A stretch of DNA of 64,000 nt from Cellulomonas humilata. Lineage in GTDB: Bacteria; Actinomycetota; Actinomycetes; Actinomycetales; Cellulomonadaceae. The notes beneath the pieces were generated by a model. That model saw nothing but the letters and a program-made list of their open reading frames with translations, made no database searches and had not been told where the DNA came from. The stretch covers positions 124,001-188,000 of the forward strand of contig NZ_JABMCI010000066.1 in the NCBI RefSeq assembly GCF_013359775.1, in the 5' to 3' direction. Each line of letters starts with the position of its first letter. Within the stretch, counting starts at the first letter, position 1. Positions 44,341 through 54,473 of the stretch are shown piece by piece. A program made the position numbers and the translations under genes.

Positions 44341-45153
44341 ATGGCAGCCATCGTCGTCTCTGCGCTCGTCGCGCTCGGTGCGGACTCACCCGCGCTCGGC
44401 GTGCCCTCGCGTGCCCTGGTCATCACGCCGGGGGATCTCGCCGCTCCCGACGCCGCCGACCTCGCGGGCGCCTCGCACGCGCTCGTCATCGGCGAGCGGC
44501 GGCACGAGCCGCTGGTGCGCCGGCACGCCGCCGCGCTGGCCGACCGCGGCCTGCCCGTCGCGTGGCGCGCCCTGCCCCACGGTCCGGGCGCGATCCTGCT
44601 GATCGCCAACCAGGCGGCGGCCGTGGGCCTCGACGCCGGCCGGACGGTCGCGTTCGTCGACGAGCTGGCCCGGACCACCTGGAGCGGCGCATGGACGCCG
44701 ACCGTCGCCAAGCTCGAGCACCCGGCGCCGTCCGTCGGCCAGCACCTGCGCTCGTGGGCGCCGATGGGTGCGGGCTTCGTGGTGACCCTCTCGGGGACCT
44801 CGCCCGCCGTGCGTGCGGTCGGTCACGACGTCGCTCCCGACGAGCCGACGGAGGCGCGCGGCCCGCTGTACGGCGGCGCACCCGAGTGGATCCCCGAGGC
44901 GGCCCGCGCGCACCTGCTCGCGGCCAGCGGCTGCACCGAGATCGTCGAGCTCGACGCCCTGGTGCTCGACCCCGCCGAGCGGTTCGGCACGGGTCGCGCC
45001 GTCGAGCTCGTCGCGCTGCCCGCCGCCCGCCTCCAGCTGCCCGTGCCCCGCGGGGCGTGTCCCACCTGCGACACCGCCGTCGTCACCGACTTCTGCCCGT
45101 TCTGCCACGTACGCCGGACGGATCCCGTCGACTCCCGAGGAGCCATTGCGTGA
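44341..45153 (+). CDS. Uncharacterised Tad-operon protein with C-terminal zinc ribbon
   Basis: A 270-residue soluble protein not recognised as a known family. It is alpha/beta and alanine-rich, and ends with two cysteine pairs (CPTCDTA...DFCPFCHV) forming a zinc ribbon. It is the first gene of the nine-gene Tad operon and overlaps the next gene by 4 bases (GTGA), so it is likely part of pilus assembly or its control. ATG at 44341 has GGGGGAGC about 12 bases upstream, a loose ribosome binding site; the true start could be further 5'. The 154 bases before it, shared with DUF192, hold the promoter. Confidence 0.6.
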   Translation: MAAIVVSALVALGADSPALGVPSRALVITPGDLAAPDAADLAGASHALVIGERRHEPLVRRHAAALADRGLPVAWRALPHGPGAILLIANQAAAVGLDAGRTVAFVDELARTTWSGAWTPTVAKLEHPAPSVGQHLRSWAPMGAGFVVTLSGTSPAVRAVGHDVAPDEPTEARGPLYGGAPEWIPEAARAHLLAASGCTEIVELDALVLDPAERFGTGRAVELVALPAARLQLPVPRGACPTCDTAVVTDFCPFCHVRRTDPVDSRGAIA

Positions 45154-45878
45154 ACCCCCGCCAGCGACGCGGAGTTCTGTTCGTCCTGCTGTCCGCCGTC
45201 CTCGCCATCGTCGTCTTCTTCCTGGTGGCGTCCTACGTCGGGAACGTCTCGAGCCAGGTCGGCTCGGTGGTCACCGTGTACCGGGCGGCCGACTCGCTCC
45301 CGGCGTTCACCACGCTCGACAAGTCGTCGATCGTCGAGGACGAGGTCCCGGAGCGGTGGCTGTCGGGCACGGCGCAGCTGTCGTCGGACGACCTGCTGGG
45401 CCGCAAGATCGGGGTCAACCTGGAGGAGGGCACCATGCTCACGAGCGACCTTCTTGTCCCGCCGTCCGACCTGAGCCCCACCGAGCGCGAGATCGCCATC
45501 AACGTCGACGCGGTCACGGGCATCGCGGACCGCGTGAAGCCGGGTGACCACGTCGACATCTACGCCGTGTTCGCCGACGTGCCCGGCCTGCCCAAGCAGG
45601 TGCGCGTGCTGGTCCAGGACGTGCGGGTGGTGTCCGTGCGCGGCAGCCAGGTGCAGATCGACGAGAGCACGGAGACCGGGCAGTCGACGGTGGTCCCGGT
45701 GACGCTCGCGCTCGAGCCCAACGACGCCCTCGCGGTCACGTACGCGTCCGCGTTCGCCGAGGAGGTCCGCCTGGTCGGGCTGCCGGCGGGCTCGTCCGAG
45801 GACCGCACGGGGGAGCAGGACGAGTTCGACGCCTCCGACCTCGGTGGCACCGCGGTCCCGGAAGGGGAGCAGGGCTGA
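45150..45878 (+). CDS. cpaB: SAF-domain pilus assembly protein (CpaB/RcpC-like)
   Basis: A 242-residue membrane-anchored protein: one N-terminal helix (VLFVLLSAVLAIVVFFLVASYVG), a SAF domain (AADSLPAFTTLDKSSIVEDEVPERWLSG) and a RcpC-like region with AINVDAVTGIADRVKPGDHVDIYAVF. CpaB-type proteins line the Tad export path on the outer side of the membrane. GTG start overlaps the upstream stop; the stop overlaps the next start (TGATG). Confidence 0.85.
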   Translation: MNPRQRRGVLFVLLSAVLAIVVFFLVASYVGNVSSQVGSVVTVYRAADSLPAFTTLDKSSIVEDEVPERWLSGTAQLSSDDLLGRKIGVNLEEGTMLTSDLLVPPSDLSPTEREIAINVDAVTGIADRVKPGDHVDIYAVFADVPGLPKQVRVLVQDVRVVSVRGSQVQIDESTETGQSTVVPVTLALEPNDALAVTYASAFAEEVRLVGLPAGSSEDRTGEQDEFDASDLGGTAVPEGEQG

Positions 45879-47464
45879 TGGCCGGCACCGTCGTCATCGG
45901 CTGCGCCGACCAGTCGCTCGCGTACGAGCTGCGCTCCCAGCTGTCCGAGGCCGCGGAGGTCGAGGTGGTCGGCGTCGCGGAGACGACGACCGAGATGGCC
46001 GACCTCGTCCTCCAGCACGAGCCGAACCTGGTCCTCGTGCACGACCAGCTGGGTCCGGAGCCGGTCCACCAGGTGATCCGCGACCTCGGGATGCGCCGCC
46101 CGGCCAGCGCCGCGATCGTGGTCACCAGCGACGGCGAGCCGGAGGCGCTGGCCGCGGCCATGGACGCCGGTGCGCGCGGCGTCCTCTCCTACCCCCTGTC
46201 GTTCGCCGACGTCCAGCTGCGGGTCAACACGGCGCTCGACTGGTCCCGGCACATGCAGAGCCTGCTGATCAACGCGTTCGCCGACGGCGGCAACGCACGC
46301 GGTCGGGCGACCGTCGTCGCGATCACCGGGACCAAGGGTGGCGTCGGGACGACGACGCTGGTGACGCACCTGGCCTGGGACGTGCGACGCGAGCTGCCGG
46401 ACCACAAGGTGCTCGTCGTCGACCTGGACCTGGAGAAGGGTGACGTCTCCAGCCTGATCGAGGCGCGCGCGCGGACGTCCGTGGCGGACCTGGCCAAGGT
46501 GGCGCAGGATCTCTCGGTCCGGACCGTCGCGGACGCGGTCTTCCAGCACGAGTCCGGCATCCACCTGCTGCTGCCCCCCGACGACGTGCGCGACGCCGAG
46601 CTGGTCACGCCGACCGCGATCCGGCAGATCGTCGGGCTCCTGCGCCAGCAGTACGACCTGGTCCTGATCGACGTCGGCGCGCACGTGACGCCGGTCCAGG
46701 CGGCGGTCGTCGAGATCGCCGACGAGGTGGTCTCCGTGATCACCCCGGACCTCATCAGCATCCGCGCCCTGCGCCGCACGCTCGGCTGGTGGGAGACGCT
46801 CCAGGTCCGCAAGCCGGACTCGGTGCACGTCCTGATCAACAAGGCGTCGCGCACCGACGAGGTGCAGCCCGAGACGGCGAAGCGGCTCTCCCCGGGGCGG
46901 ATGCTCACCACGGTGCTGCCGGACATGGGGCGCAAGCTCGAGACCGCGATGAACTCGCGCGCACCCGAGCTGGTGACCGACCCCACCTGGTGGCGGTCGC
47001 TGCGCGCGCTCGGACGCGAGGTCGGCCTCGTCCGCGCCCCGGGCTCCGGCGAGCAGTCCGGGCCCGTCGAGACGTCCTCGCGCCGGTCGTCCGGCCGCCG
47101 TCAGAAGTCGGCCGCGAACGACTCCGGCTCCGCCGCGGTCGAGCTGGTCGCGCTGCTGCCGGCGATCGCCCTGGTCTGCGCGGTGCTCTGGCAGCTCGGC
47201 ATGACGGGCCTGACGTACGTGTGGACGGGCTACGGGGCGTCCGCGGCCGCGCGGTCGGTGGCGCTGGGCGACTCCCCGAGCGAGGTGCGGACGGCCGCGC
47301 AGGACGCGTTCCCCGCCGGGATGCGGTCGGACGTGACGGTCGACGTCGCGTCCCCGCTGCCCTCGTCGGTCGACGTGAGCGTCCGGATCCCCGTGATGAT
47401 GCCGGGCATCCTGGACACGCCGTGGACCGCCGAGGTGCACCGAGAGGTGGTGAAGGAGCCGTGA
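45878..47464 (+). CDS. CpaE-like ATPase fused to a TadE-type pseudopilin
   Basis: A 528-residue fusion. Residues 1-125 are a receiver-like domain, about 140-390 a MinD/CpaE ATPase with deviant Walker A TGTKGGVGTTTL and LVVDLDLEKGDVSSL, which normally localises Tad machinery. After a Ser/Arg-rich linker, residues 414-422 read NDSGSAAVE, then a hydrophobic helix (LVALLPAIALVCAVLWQLGM): a prepilin peptidase site (Gly417/Ser418, Glu at +5) and TadE domain to the end. There is no stop or restart between the halves. Sits exactly where separate cpaE and tadE would be. Confidence 0.88.
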   Translation: MAGTVVIGCADQSLAYELRSQLSEAAEVEVVGVAETTTEMADLVLQHEPNLVLVHDQLGPEPVHQVIRDLGMRRPASAAIVVTSDGEPEALAAAMDAGARGVLSYPLSFADVQLRVNTALDWSRHMQSLLINAFADGGNARGRATVVAITGTKGGVGTTTLVTHLAWDVRRELPDHKVLVVDLDLEKGDVSSLIEARARTSVADLAKVAQDLSVRTVADAVFQHESGIHLLLPPDDVRDAELVTPTAIRQIVGLLRQQYDLVLIDVGAHVTPVQAAVVEIADEVVSVITPDLISIRALRRTLGWWETLQVRKPDSVHVLINKASRTDEVQPETAKRLSPGRMLTTVLPDMGRKLETAMNSRAPELVTDPTWWRSLRALGREVGLVRAPGSGEQSGPVETSSRRSSGRRQKSAANDSGSAAVELVALLPAIALVCAVLWQLGMTGLTYVWTGYGASAAARSVALGDSPSEVRTAAQDAFPAGMRSDVTVDVASPLPSSVDVSVRIPVMMPGILDTPWTAEVHREVVKEP

Positions 47465-47810
47465 GGCGACTTCGGGAGCGGCTGCGCGGAGACGACCGCG
47501 GCTCGTCGGCCGTCGAGATCCTCGGTGTCATGCCGATCGTCGTGATCGTCGTCCTGGCGGCGCTCCAGGTGGTCGCCGTGTCGGCCACCACCCACGCGGC
47601 CAACCAGGCCGTGCGCGACGGTGCCCGGGCGATGAGCCTCGGCCGGTCCGTGCCGGCGGCGATCGACGCGTCCCTGCCGAACGGGCTGGGCGACACGCAG
47701 ATCTCCTACCCGCCCGGAGCGGTCCGGATCGAGGTCCCGGTGCCCCGCATCGCGATCTTCCCCAGCCTCACCGTCACGCGTGAGGCGACCATGCCGCGGA
47801 TGGTGCCCTG

Positions 47811-47811
<1 letters not shown>
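47461..47811 (+). CDS. TadE-like pseudopilin
   Basis: A 116-residue minor pilin. The short basic leader ends at Gly14 before SSAVE (Glu at +5), followed by the pilin helix ILGVMPIVVIVVLAALQVVAVSA and a small extracytoplasmic domain. GTG start overlaps the stop of the fused CpaE-TadE gene, and its stop shares a base with the cpaF start (TGATG). It is the second of two adjacent TadE modules. Confidence 0.87.
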
Positions 47812-49231
<1,420 letters not shown>

Positions 49232-49235
<4 letters not shown>

Positions 49236-50155
49236 TCGTCCTGGTCATCCTGCTCGCGGTGATCGCGGCCGCGGCGTTCTTCGTGATCGGCGTCGGGGAC
49301 CTCGGGTCCGACATCGCCCGCCGGCGCTCCCTGGTGGCCGGCGTGGTCGCGGACGAGATCGGGGCGCAGACGCGGTTCGTCGCCTGGGACCGCGCCTTCG
49401 CGCGCACGGCTCCGGGCCGGTGGGTCGCGGGGCAGCTGCTGCTGGCCGGCGAGGAGCGTCGGTCGCCGCTGCTGGTGGCCGCGGTCGCGGTCGGCGGCGG
49501 GGTCGCGGTGGGGTGGGTCCTCGCCGTGGGGCTCGCACCCGTGTTCGGGCTGCTGGGCATCGTCGCCGTCGTCGTCGGCGTCCGGGCCTATCTGTCGCGC
49601 GCCAAGGACCGCCGCAACGAGCAGTTCATCGCGCAGATGCCCGAGCTGGCCCGGGTGCTGTCCAACGCCACCAGCGCGGGCCTGTCGATCGCCTCCGCGG
49701 TCGGCATCGCGGCCACGGAGCTGTCGGAGCCCGCCGGCCCCGAGCTCGCCCGCGTCGCGTCCCGCATGCGGTTCGGCGACAGCCTCGACACGGCGATGCA
49801 GGGCCTCGAGGCCCGCCTGCCGTCGCGCGAGGTGACGGTGCTGATCTCGACCTTGCTGGTGAGCGCGCGCAGCGGTGGCTCGCTCGTGTCGGCCCTGCGG
49901 GACATCGCGGACACCCTCGAGGCCCGGCGCGAGACCCGGCGCGAGGTGCGCACGACGCTCGCGCAGTCGACGTCGACCGGCTACCTCGTGATCATGATGG
50001 GCTTCGGCCTGCTGTTCCTGCTCAACATCATCCAGCCGGGCACGGTGCAGGCGATGCTCGACTCGTGGGTGGGGCGTGCCGCGCTGCTCGTGGGCTCGTC
50101 CCTGTTCGTCGGCGGCTTCCTGCTGATCCGCCGGATGACGAGGTACGACGGATGA
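49232..50155 (+). CDS. tadB: Tad pilus membrane platform protein TadB (T2SSF domain)
   Basis: A 307-residue inner membrane protein with hydrophobic helices near 1-22, 80-115, 250-270 and 280-300 and a cytoplasmic T2SSF domain (QMPELARVLSNATSAGLSIASAV...LVSARSGGSLVSALRDIADTLEARRETRREV). It forms the platform together with TadC. GTG start overlaps cpaF by 4 bases. Confidence 0.93.
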
Positions 50156-51054
50156 GCGCGATCATCCTTCTCGTCGCGGGCCTCGGGGCCGCCGGCGCCG
50201 CGATCCTCTTCATGGTCGGGTACCGAGCGATGCGCTCCGACGCGCTGGACACCCTGGCCGTCGACGACCTGAACCTGCTGCGTGGCCAGCAGCGCCGCCG
50301 CGCCGAGGGGGAGCTGCCGCTCGACAAGCTGGCGCGACGGCAGGTGCCGCGCCTGCGCCGGCTGCTGGGCCCGACCCGGGTGGCGCGGCTCCAGCGGATG
50401 ATCGACGAGGCCGGCCGGCCGGACGGCCTGACCGTCGACGGCTACCTCACACGCACCGCCTGGTGGGGGATGCTGCTGCTCCCGGTGGTCGTCATCATGC
50501 TGCTCACCGGCAACCCGCTGGTCTCGCTCCTGGCGCTGGCCGTCCCCGTGGTCCTCCCGCTGAGCGTGGTGGCCGGGGCGCAGCGCCGCCGCCGCGAGCG
50601 CATCGACCGCGACCTGCCGGACTTCCTCGACGTCCTCGCGGTGACCGTCATGGCGGGCGTGAACTTCCGCGCCGCCCTGGCGCGGGTGGCGGAGCGCTTC
50701 GAGGGGCCGCTGGGCGAGGAGATCATGCTGACGCTGCACCAGATCGCCAACGGCGCGTCGGTGCGGCAGGCGTTCCAGGACCTGCGGCGGCGCAGCTCCT
50801 CGGAGTCCGTGGCGCAGTTCGTGTCGGCCCTGCTCCAGTCCCAGGAGCTGGGCGCGCCGCTGGCGGAGTCGCTCCGGCAGATCGCCGAGGACATGCGCCG
50901 GGAGAGCGGGCAGCGCCAGCGGCAGGCGGCCGCGCGCACCGCCCCGCGGGTGACCCTGGTGACGTCGATGGTCCTCGTGCCGGGCGCCCTCATCTTCATC
51001 GTCGTCGGGCTCTTCCTCGGGGCGGACGTCGACTTCGGGGCGCTGTTCGGGTGA
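50152..51054 (+). CDS. tadC: Tad pilus membrane platform protein TadC (T2SSF domain)
   Basis: A 300-residue partner of TadB with N-terminal helix, a helix pair around 103-140, the T2SSF domain (DLPDFLDVLAVTVMAGVNFRAALARVAERFEGPLGEE...SALLQSQELGAPLAESLRQIAEDMR) and a C-terminal helix. ATGA overlap with tadB, GTGA overlap with the kinase gene. Confidence 0.93.
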   Translation: MSAIILLVAGLGAAGAAILFMVGYRAMRSDALDTLAVDDLNLLRGQQRRRAEGELPLDKLARRQVPRLRRLLGPTRVARLQRMIDEAGRPDGLTVDGYLTRTAWWGMLLLPVVVIMLLTGNPLVSLLALAVPVVLPLSVVAGAQRRRRERIDRDLPDFLDVLAVTVMAGVNFRAALARVAERFEGPLGEEIMLTLHQIANGASVRQAFQDLRRRSSSESVAQFVSALLQSQELGAPLAESLRQIAEDMRRESGQRQRQAAARTAPRVTLVTSMVLVPGALIFIVVGLFLGADVDFGALFG

Positions 51055-52217
51055 GCACGGTGCAGCGGGACTTCACCCAGCGCGTCGTGGCCGTCGCCCT
51101 GATCGTGCGGCTCCTGGCGATCACGGTCGCGCTGTTCGGGATGATCGGCGAGCAGATCACCGGCACCATGCTGGCCAGCGTGCTGGTGCTGTCGGCGACG
51201 AGCTTCTCGTTCCTCATGTACCCCTCGGTCGCCCGGTTCGTGGTCCACCACCCGCTCGCCGTGGTGGCCGACCTGCTGCTCACCCTGCTGGTGCTGGCGG
51301 CCCTGGGCGTCGAGAGCCCGCTGGTGCTGGCCACGTTCTCCACCGCGCTGGTGATGGGGATCCTGTTCGAGCGCCGCATCGCGGTCCTCGGGGCGGCCGC
51401 GCTGGTGACCGGCTTCCTGCTGGTCGACCGGGTGCAGGGGCCGCCCACCACCGGGTTCATGATCAACCTCGGCATCCCGGCGCTGTATGTCGGCCTGGTG
51501 GCGGTCGGGTCCGTGGTCCGGCACGCCCACGAGCGCGAGGTGGCGATCGCGAGCGACCTCGTGGAGGCGAACCGCGCGGTCGCGCAGGCGGACGAGCGCG
51601 CCCGGCTGGCCCGCGAGATGCACGACTCCCTGGGCAAGACCCTGCACGGCATCGCGCTGGCGGCGGAGGCGCTCCCGGTCTGGGTCGAGCGCGACCCGCC
51701 GACCGCCGTGCGGTACGCGCACGGGCTCGCCGACGCGGCGCGGCAGGCCGCGGCGGAGGCACGTGCGCTGCTGGTGCGGCTGCGCGCGGACCAGCCCGAC
51801 CGGCCGCTGGCGCAGGTGCTCGCCGACCAGTGCCGCAGCTGGGCGGCGGAGACGGGCATCGAGTGCACGTTCGTCAGCCACGGCGCCGTCGACCTGTCGA
51901 CCGACGCCCGCTACGAGGCGCTCGCGATCGTCGCGGAGGCGCTCGAGAACGTCCAGCGGCACGCGGACGCGTCGCACGCGTCGGTGACCCTCGTCGGGGC
52001 CGAGCACGGTGCCGTCCGGGTGGAGGTCGTCGACGACGGCCGCGGGTTCGTCGTGCTCGACGGCGAGGTCAGCCCGCCGAACCACTTCGGCCTGACCGGC
52101 ATGCGCGAGCGCGCGGCCCAGGCGGGGGCCACCCTCGCCGTCTCGTCCACGCTCGGCCAGGGGACCCGCGTGGTCCTCACCCTCGACCCGGTGAAGGAGA
52201 CCTCAGGTGTCAGGTGA
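51051..52217 (+). CDS. NarL-type sensor histidine kinase in the Tad operon
   Basis: A 388-residue kinase: about five or six N-terminal membrane helices (10-160), a HisKA_3 dimerisation domain with His191 in LAREMHDSLGKTLHGIAL, and a HATPase domain (EALENVQRHADA, VDDGRG, GLTGMRERA). No extracellular sensor domain, so it may sense within the membrane. It overlaps tadC by 4 and the response regulator gene by 11 bases, making a two-component system wired into the pilus operon. Confidence 0.9.
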   Translation: MSTVQRDFTQRVVAVALIVRLLAITVALFGMIGEQITGTMLASVLVLSATSFSFLMYPSVARFVVHHPLAVVADLLLTLLVLAALGVESPLVLATFSTALVMGILFERRIAVLGAAALVTGFLLVDRVQGPPTTGFMINLGIPALYVGLVAVGSVVRHAHEREVAIASDLVEANRAVAQADERARLAREMHDSLGKTLHGIALAAEALPVWVERDPPTAVRYAHGLADAARQAAAEARALLVRLRADQPDRPLAQVLADQCRSWAAETGIECTFVSHGAVDLSTDARYEALAIVAEALENVQRHADASHASVTLVGAEHGAVRVEVVDDGRGFVVLDGEVSPPNHFGLTGMRERAAQAGATLAVSSTLGQGTRVVLTLDPVKETSGVR

Positions 52218-52896
52218 CGGTGCCGGCTCGCCGGTGGAGGGGGTCGACGCCGACCACCCGGCGCTGACCCAGGTGACCGTGGTGATCGTCGACGACAACG
52301 CGGTCATCCGGATGGGGCTGCGCAGCCTCCTCGACGCGTCCGACCGGATCCGCGTCGTCGGCGAGGCGAGCGACGGCGAGGAGGCGGTCCGGGTGGTCCG
52401 CGCGACCCTCCCCGACGTGGTCCTGCTCGACGTGCGCATGCCCCGACGGGACGGCGTCCAGGTGGCCGCCGAGGTGCGGCAGTGGTGCAAGATCCTCATG
52501 CTCACCTACTCGGACGCGCCGGAGATCGTGCGCGCCGCGGTGGACGCGGGCGCGAGCGGCTACCTGGTGCACGGGGAGTTCGCGTCGCACGAGCTCGAGC
52601 GGTCGATCCTCGCGGTCGCCGAGGGGTCGTTCCTGCTCTCGCCGCTGGCCGCCGAGGCGCTGCGCACCACCTGGGTGATCCCCGCGGCGACCGCCCCGGA
52701 GCGTCCCGACGTGGGCCTCTCGGAGCGGCAGCGCGAGGTCATGGAGCTCATCGCCGCAGGTCGGACCAACGGCGAGATCGCCGCCACGTGCTACCTGTCG
52801 GAGAAGACGGTGAAGAACCACGTGAACCACATCTTCGCGCGGCTGGGCGTCCGGACCCGGGCGGAGGCGGTCTCCGTGTGGCTCGGTGGGGCCTGA
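52207..52896 (+). CDS. LuxR/NarL response regulator in the Tad operon
   Basis: A 229-residue regulator: receiver with acidic pair VIVDDNAVIRMGL, phosphorylated Asp75 in VVLLDVRMPRRDG, and HTH LSERQREVMELIAAGRTNGEIAATCYLSEKTVKNHVNHIF split across the C-terminus. It is cognate to the overlapping kinase gene and closes the nine-gene operon. A natural target is the pilin and minor-pilin promoters downstream, where TGGGYCC motifs recur; this is inference. Confidence 0.92.
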   Translation: MSGDGAGSPVEGVDADHPALTQVTVVIVDDNAVIRMGLRSLLDASDRIRVVGEASDGEEAVRVVRATLPDVVLLDVRMPRRDGVQVAAEVRQWCKILMLTYSDAPEIVRAAVDAGASGYLVHGEFASHELERSILAVAEGSFLLSPLAAEALRTTWVIPAATAPERPDVGLSERQREVMELIAAGRTNGEIAATCYLSEKTVKNHVNHIFARLGVRTRAEAVSVWLGGA

Positions 52897-52921
52897 CGCC
52901 CAGGGCCTGCACGGGACGAGA

Positions 52922-52948
52922 TGGGCCCGAGGTTGGGCCCACGGACCC
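52922..52948. promoter_or_regulatory. TGGGYCC motif cluster upstream of flp
   Basis: TGGGCCC at 52922-52928 and 52934-52940, then CGGACCC at 52942-52948. The cluster ends about 24-31 bases upstream of the -10 TAATGT, the place of an activator site. Confidence 0.4.
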
Positions 52949-52971
52949 GCCGAAGACGTCCGGACCGTCCG

Positions 52972-52977
52972 TAATGT
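52972..52977 (+). promoter_or_regulatory. -10 hexamer (TAATGT) of flp
   Basis: Best -10 match in the 167-base space before flp; gives a leader of about 80 bases ending in a strong GGAGGAG ribosome binding site. No good -35 is visible, consistent with an activated promoter. Confidence 0.5.
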
Positions 52978-53063
52978 TTCAGGTGTCAGCACGGGGACCG
53001 GATGACCGGGACCGCAGAGAATCCAACCGGTCAACCCGGGCGGCACACGTGGAGGAGCACAAC

Positions 53064-53267
53064 ATGACCCGCATGTTCGTCAACACCAAGATCCGCATGA
53101 TGAAGGCGCTCGAGGCCCGCGAGGCCGGCCAGGGCACGCTGGAGTACCTCGGCATCGTCGTCGTCGTGGCGCTCCTGATCACCGCCATGATCGCCGCCTT
53201 CACCACCTGGGACCTGGGCGCCAAGCTCACGGCGGCCCTCGCCAAGATCACGACGGCGATCGGCTGA
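53064..53267 (+). CDS. flp: Flp-type major pilin
   Basis: A 67-residue prepilin. The leader ends at Gly22 before QGTLEYLG (Glu at +5, Tyr at +6), the hallmark Flp processing site, followed by the helix IVVVVALLITAMIAAFTTW and a short tail (LGAKLTAALAKITTAIG). The mature pilin would be 45 residues. GGAGGAG lies 6 bases before the ATG. It has its own promoter and terminator, expected for a highly expressed subunit. Confidence 0.93.
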   Translation: MTRMFVNTKIRMMKALEAREAGQGTLEYLGIVVVVALLITAMIAAFTTWDLGAKLTAALAKITTAIG

Positions 53268-53286
53268 CCTGTCCCACAGTCCCCGA

Positions 53287-53320
53287 ACGGCGGCCCGGCG
53301 CTCACGCGCTGGGCCGCCGT
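53287..53320 (+). terminator. Hairpin terminator of flp
   Basis: Fifteen-base arms (53287-53301, 53306-53320) with one G-T wobble and a 4-base loop, 19 bases after the flp stop. Confidence 0.85.
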
Positions 53321-53378
53321 CGTGGGTGCAGGGGGTCGGTGGAGCCGGACGCAGCAGGAGGATCCGGGCGCAGCCCCC

Positions 53379-53384
53379 TACTCT
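53379..53384 (+). promoter_or_regulatory. -10 hexamer (TACTCT) of the OmpA-domain gene
   Basis: TACTCT ends 6 bases before the ATG, consistent with a leaderless mRNA distinct from flp. Confidence 0.5.
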
Positions 53385-53390
53385 GACCCG

Positions 53391-54473
53391 ATGACGAGCA
53401 TGAGGAGACACGTGAGACGCGGTCTGGGGATGGCGGTCGTGGCCGTCGTGCTGGTCCTGTCAGGAGCGACCGCGGACGCGGCCGACCGGGACCCCGTGCC
53501 GTCCGGCACCGTCTCCGTCGACGGCCAGGACGTCCCGATCCTCGGCTCGTTCAGCTACCACCAGCGCAACAAGGACACGAACCCCGAGATCCGCGGGCTG
53601 GTCCACGGGGTGCGGCGCGTCGACGGTGGCACGGTGCTCTACTACTCGATCGGGTGGAACGGCTCCGACCCGTTCCAGGGCGGGTTCGCCTTCAAGGACT
53701 CGATGCACCCGTACAAGATCCTGCACGGGACCGACTTCTCGCTCGTCGACGCCGCGGGGCTGACCCTCTACCACCCGCTGGCCAGCGACGAGGCGACGTT
53801 CACCACCTACGCGCCCGACCTGGACTCGAAGTCCGGCGAGCTCCGCGTCGGCTGGGCCCTGTTCCCCGAGCTGCCGGCCGACGTGTCCGCGGTCGAGATC
53901 ATCGCGCCGTACGGCACCGCGGCCGGGTCCGTCCCGGTCGAGGACGGCGCGCTCGAGCCCGTCGGCACCGATCCTGCGCCGTACGTCGGCGAGGGCTGGC
54001 CGGCGCTGCCGGATGCCTCGGAGACCGCCGCCGCCAACCCGGACGCGTTCACCTACACGCTGGTCCGCAGGTCCGGCGACGTCGCGGGCACCGCCCTGGT
54101 GGAGGAGTCCCCGGAGGCCGTCGCCGTGACCCTGGACGCGAACGTCCTGTTCGCCTCCGGTTCGGCCGAGCTCACCCCGCAGGCCGCCGACACCCTGACC
54201 GCGATCGCGGACGACATCGCGGCGCGCGGGACCGGCGAGGTGGTCGTCACCGGGCACACCGACTCCGACGGGTCCGACAGCTTCAACCAGACGCTCTCCG
54301 AGCAGCGGGCGGCGTCGGTGCTGGCGGTCCTGCAGCCCAGGTCCGGGTCGGCGGTGACCTTCGTGGCGGTCGGCAAGGGCGAGAGCCAGCCGGTCGCCGA
54401 CAACGCCACCGACGAGGGCAAGCAGGCGAACCGACGGGTCACCGTCGTCTACGGCGTCCAGGGGGACTCATGA
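53391..54473 (+). CDS. Secreted OmpA-family protein
   Basis: A 360-residue exported protein: signal peptide to about residue 31 (AVVAVVLVLSGATADA), a non-conserved beta-rich region (35-235), and an OmpA C-terminal peptidoglycan-binding domain (about 245-355: VTLDANVLFASGSAELTPQAADTL, VTGHTDSDGSDSFNQTLSEQRAASV, NRRVTVVYG). It probably anchors a surface structure to the cell wall. Overlaps the next lipoprotein gene by ATGA; together with the TadG-like gene it forms a three-gene unit. Confidence 0.85.
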   Translation: MTSMRRHVRRGLGMAVVAVVLVLSGATADAADRDPVPSGTVSVDGQDVPILGSFSYHQRNKDTNPEIRGLVHGVRRVDGGTVLYYSIGWNGSDPFQGGFAFKDSMHPYKILHGTDFSLVDAAGLTLYHPLASDEATFTTYAPDLDSKSGELRVGWALFPELPADVSAVEIIAPYGTAAGSVPVEDGALEPVGTDPAPYVGEGWPALPDASETAAANPDAFTYTLVRRSGDVAGTALVEESPEAVAVTLDANVLFASGSAELTPQAADTLTAIADDIAARGTGEVVVTGHTDSDGSDSFNQTLSEQRAASVLAVLQPRSGSAVTFVAVGKGESQPVADNATDEGKQANRRVTVVYGVQGDS

